Source of the DNA: Sva-07 sp041686315
GTDB taxonomy: Bacteria > Actinomycetota > Acidimicrobiia > Acidimicrobiales > Ilumatobacteraceae
Direction of reading: 5' to 3'
DNA length: 8,280 nucleotides
Assembly: GCA_041686315.1 (NCBI GenBank)
Contig: JAWLEC010000136.1
Coordinates: forward strand, 1-8,280
Notes under the pieces: model-generated
Seen by the model: the letters and a program-made list of their open reading frames with translations, nothing else
The model's database searches: none
Told to the model about the DNA's origin: nothing
In this document: positions 7,264 to 8,280 of the stretch, piece by piece
Layout of the letters: the number at the start of each line of letters is the position of its first letter
Position numbering within the stretch: position 1 is the stretch's first letter
Made by a program: the position numbers and the translations under genes

Positions 7264-8280
7264 ATGAGCGGAGGGGCCGAGCAGCAACCGGACCCTCCCG
7301 CCGTACCCGAGTGGATCAACCATGTCGGCCGCGTGAGCTGGGCCTTCCTCGGCCTCGTCGGCGCGATCGCCGTCGTGGTCTTCGGGCTCGGACTGTTGCG
7401 CGAGGTGGTGGTGCCACTCGTGCTGGCCGCCTTCTTCGCCATCGTGTTCGCTCCCTCCGTCGACTGGCTCGAACGCCGAAGGATCCCGCGTGCGTTCGGA
7501 GCCGTGATCGTGATCGCCGCGATCACCGCGGCGATCGCCGCCACGTTCACGCTCGTCGTGGTCGGGATCATCGATCGCACCGACGAACTCACCGACGCCT
7601 TCGACGATGCTCAGGCCCAGCTCGCCGACATCGCGTCCCAGTGGAACCTCGACGAGGTGCTGGAGGATCTCCGCTCGGGCGAGGGGGCCGGATCGACGCT
7701 CCGCGACGGGCTGGGCAGCGGCGTGTCGACGGTGCTCGGATCGGCGGCAGCCTTCGCGTCCGGCCTCGTGCTGGGCGTCGTGCTGCTCTACTACCTCTTG
7801 AAAGACGGCGCCTCGTTCGCCCGTGGAGCCATCTCGCAGCGCAGGCCCGAGTCGACGGCGACCACCGAGCGGATCCTGATGCAGGCAGCAGTGAGCATCC
7901 GCGGGTACTTCCGGGGCCGGACCATCCTCGCCGTGGTGCAGGGCGTGGTGGTGGCACTGGCACTCTGGGCGCTCGACGTCCCGTTGGCGGGTTCGATCGG
8001 CGTGGTCAACTTCGTCGGTGCGTTCGTTCCGTATCTCGGCGCCGTCCTCGGTGGCGCCTTCGCCGTGCTGATGGGTCTCGCCGGCGGCGGCACGACGCAG
8101 GCGATCTACGCACTGGCGGTGGTGCTCTTCGTCAACCTCGTCCTCGAGAACCTGCTCGAGCCGCGGGTGATGGGCTCGTCGCTCGACCTGCATCCCGTGC
8201 TGGTGCTGCTGGCCACCGTGGCGGGCGGCCTGCTGATCGGGCTCGTCGGCCTGATCCTCGGTGCACCGCTGCTGGCGATC
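7264..8280 (+). CDS. AI-2E/PerM-family membrane transporter, 3' partial
   Basis: From ATG 7264 the frame stays open to the right edge, giving 339 residues. The family is usually ~340-400 residues, so only the C-terminal tail should be missing. The layout matches AI-2E (UPF0118/PerM/YdiK) proteins. After a ~20-residue Pro-rich cytoplasmic start come two or three helices (~25-65, ~78-103) with FFAIVFAPSVDWLERRRIP between them. Then there is a polar, acidic segment (~104-155), the LYYLLKDG turn (176-182), and GYFRGRT (214-220). Last come VPYLGAVLGG (255-264), ENLLEPRVMG (295-304) and LHPVLVLLATVAGGLLIGLVGLILGAPLLAI. Characterised relatives export autoinducer-2 (TqsA) or act as Na+(Li+)/H+ antiporters or permeases, so the substrate here is open. 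It forms its own transcription unit downstream of msrA. Confidence 0.93.
   Translation, partial: MSGGAEQQPDPPAVPEWINHVGRVSWAFLGLVGAIAVVVFGLGLLREVVVPLVLAAFFAIVFAPSVDWLERRRIPRAFGAVIVIAAITAAIAATFTLVVVGIIDRTDELTDAFDDAQAQLADIASQWNLDEVLEDLRSGEGAGSTLRDGLGSGVSTVLGSAAAFASGLVLGVVLLYYLLKDGASFARGAISQRRPESTATTERILMQAAVSIRGYFRGRTILAVVQGVVVALALWALDVPLAGSIGVVNFVGAFVPYLGAVLGGAFAVLMGLAGGGTTQAIYALAVVLFVNLVLENLLEPRVMGSSLDLHPVLVLLATVAGGLLIGLVGLILGAPLLAI

Overview
This 8.3 kb window is GC-rich (roughly 70% by eye) and densely coding. Frequent GTG starts, -10-like boxes of the form TAnnnT placed 6-8 nt before start codons, and DapC/Rv0858c-like and NodI/NodJ-like proteins point to a high-GC actinobacterium. An Acidimicrobiia (Ilumatobacter-like) source is my guess from overall style. 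It is not proven by any marker gene here.

Layout. (1) 1-861, + strand: the C-terminal part of a membrane-anchored GGDEF diguanylate cyclase with an intact active site and I-site, cut by the left edge. (2) 862-1124: a 263-bp non-coding stretch with a CCGCCGAG-rich low-complexity run and then two abutting 73-bp tandem repeats, each containing a 12-bp-arm hairpin. (3) 1125-3100: a two-gene operon, a PLP aminotransferase and a nitrilase-superfamily amidase overlapping by 4 bp. This pair matches the glutamine transaminase/omega-amidase module. (4) 3164-3661, - strand: a GNAT acetyltransferase, convergent with the amidase. (5) 3735-6348: a three-gene overlapping operon for an ABC-2 exporter (one NodI-like ATPase and two NodJ-like permeases), divergent from the GNAT gene across 73 bp. 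(6) 6473-7129: msrA, methionine sulfoxide reductase A, followed by a long perfect hairpin. (7) 7264-8280: an AI-2E/PerM-family membrane protein, cut by the right edge.

Expression logic. The first gene of each transcription unit lacks a Shine-Dalgarno sequence and has a TAnnnT box 6-8 nt upstream of its start codon, as expected for leaderless mRNAs. Two internal, translationally coupled genes (2321 and 5506) instead have GGAG/GGAGG at 7-8 nt. This contrast supports the chosen starts, several of which are shorter than the longest open frame.

Most of the window is ordinary chromosomal housekeeping and transport. I see no mobile-element genes, CRISPR array, RNA gene or defence system. The least explained item is the 73-bp tandem hairpin repeat at 928-1073.
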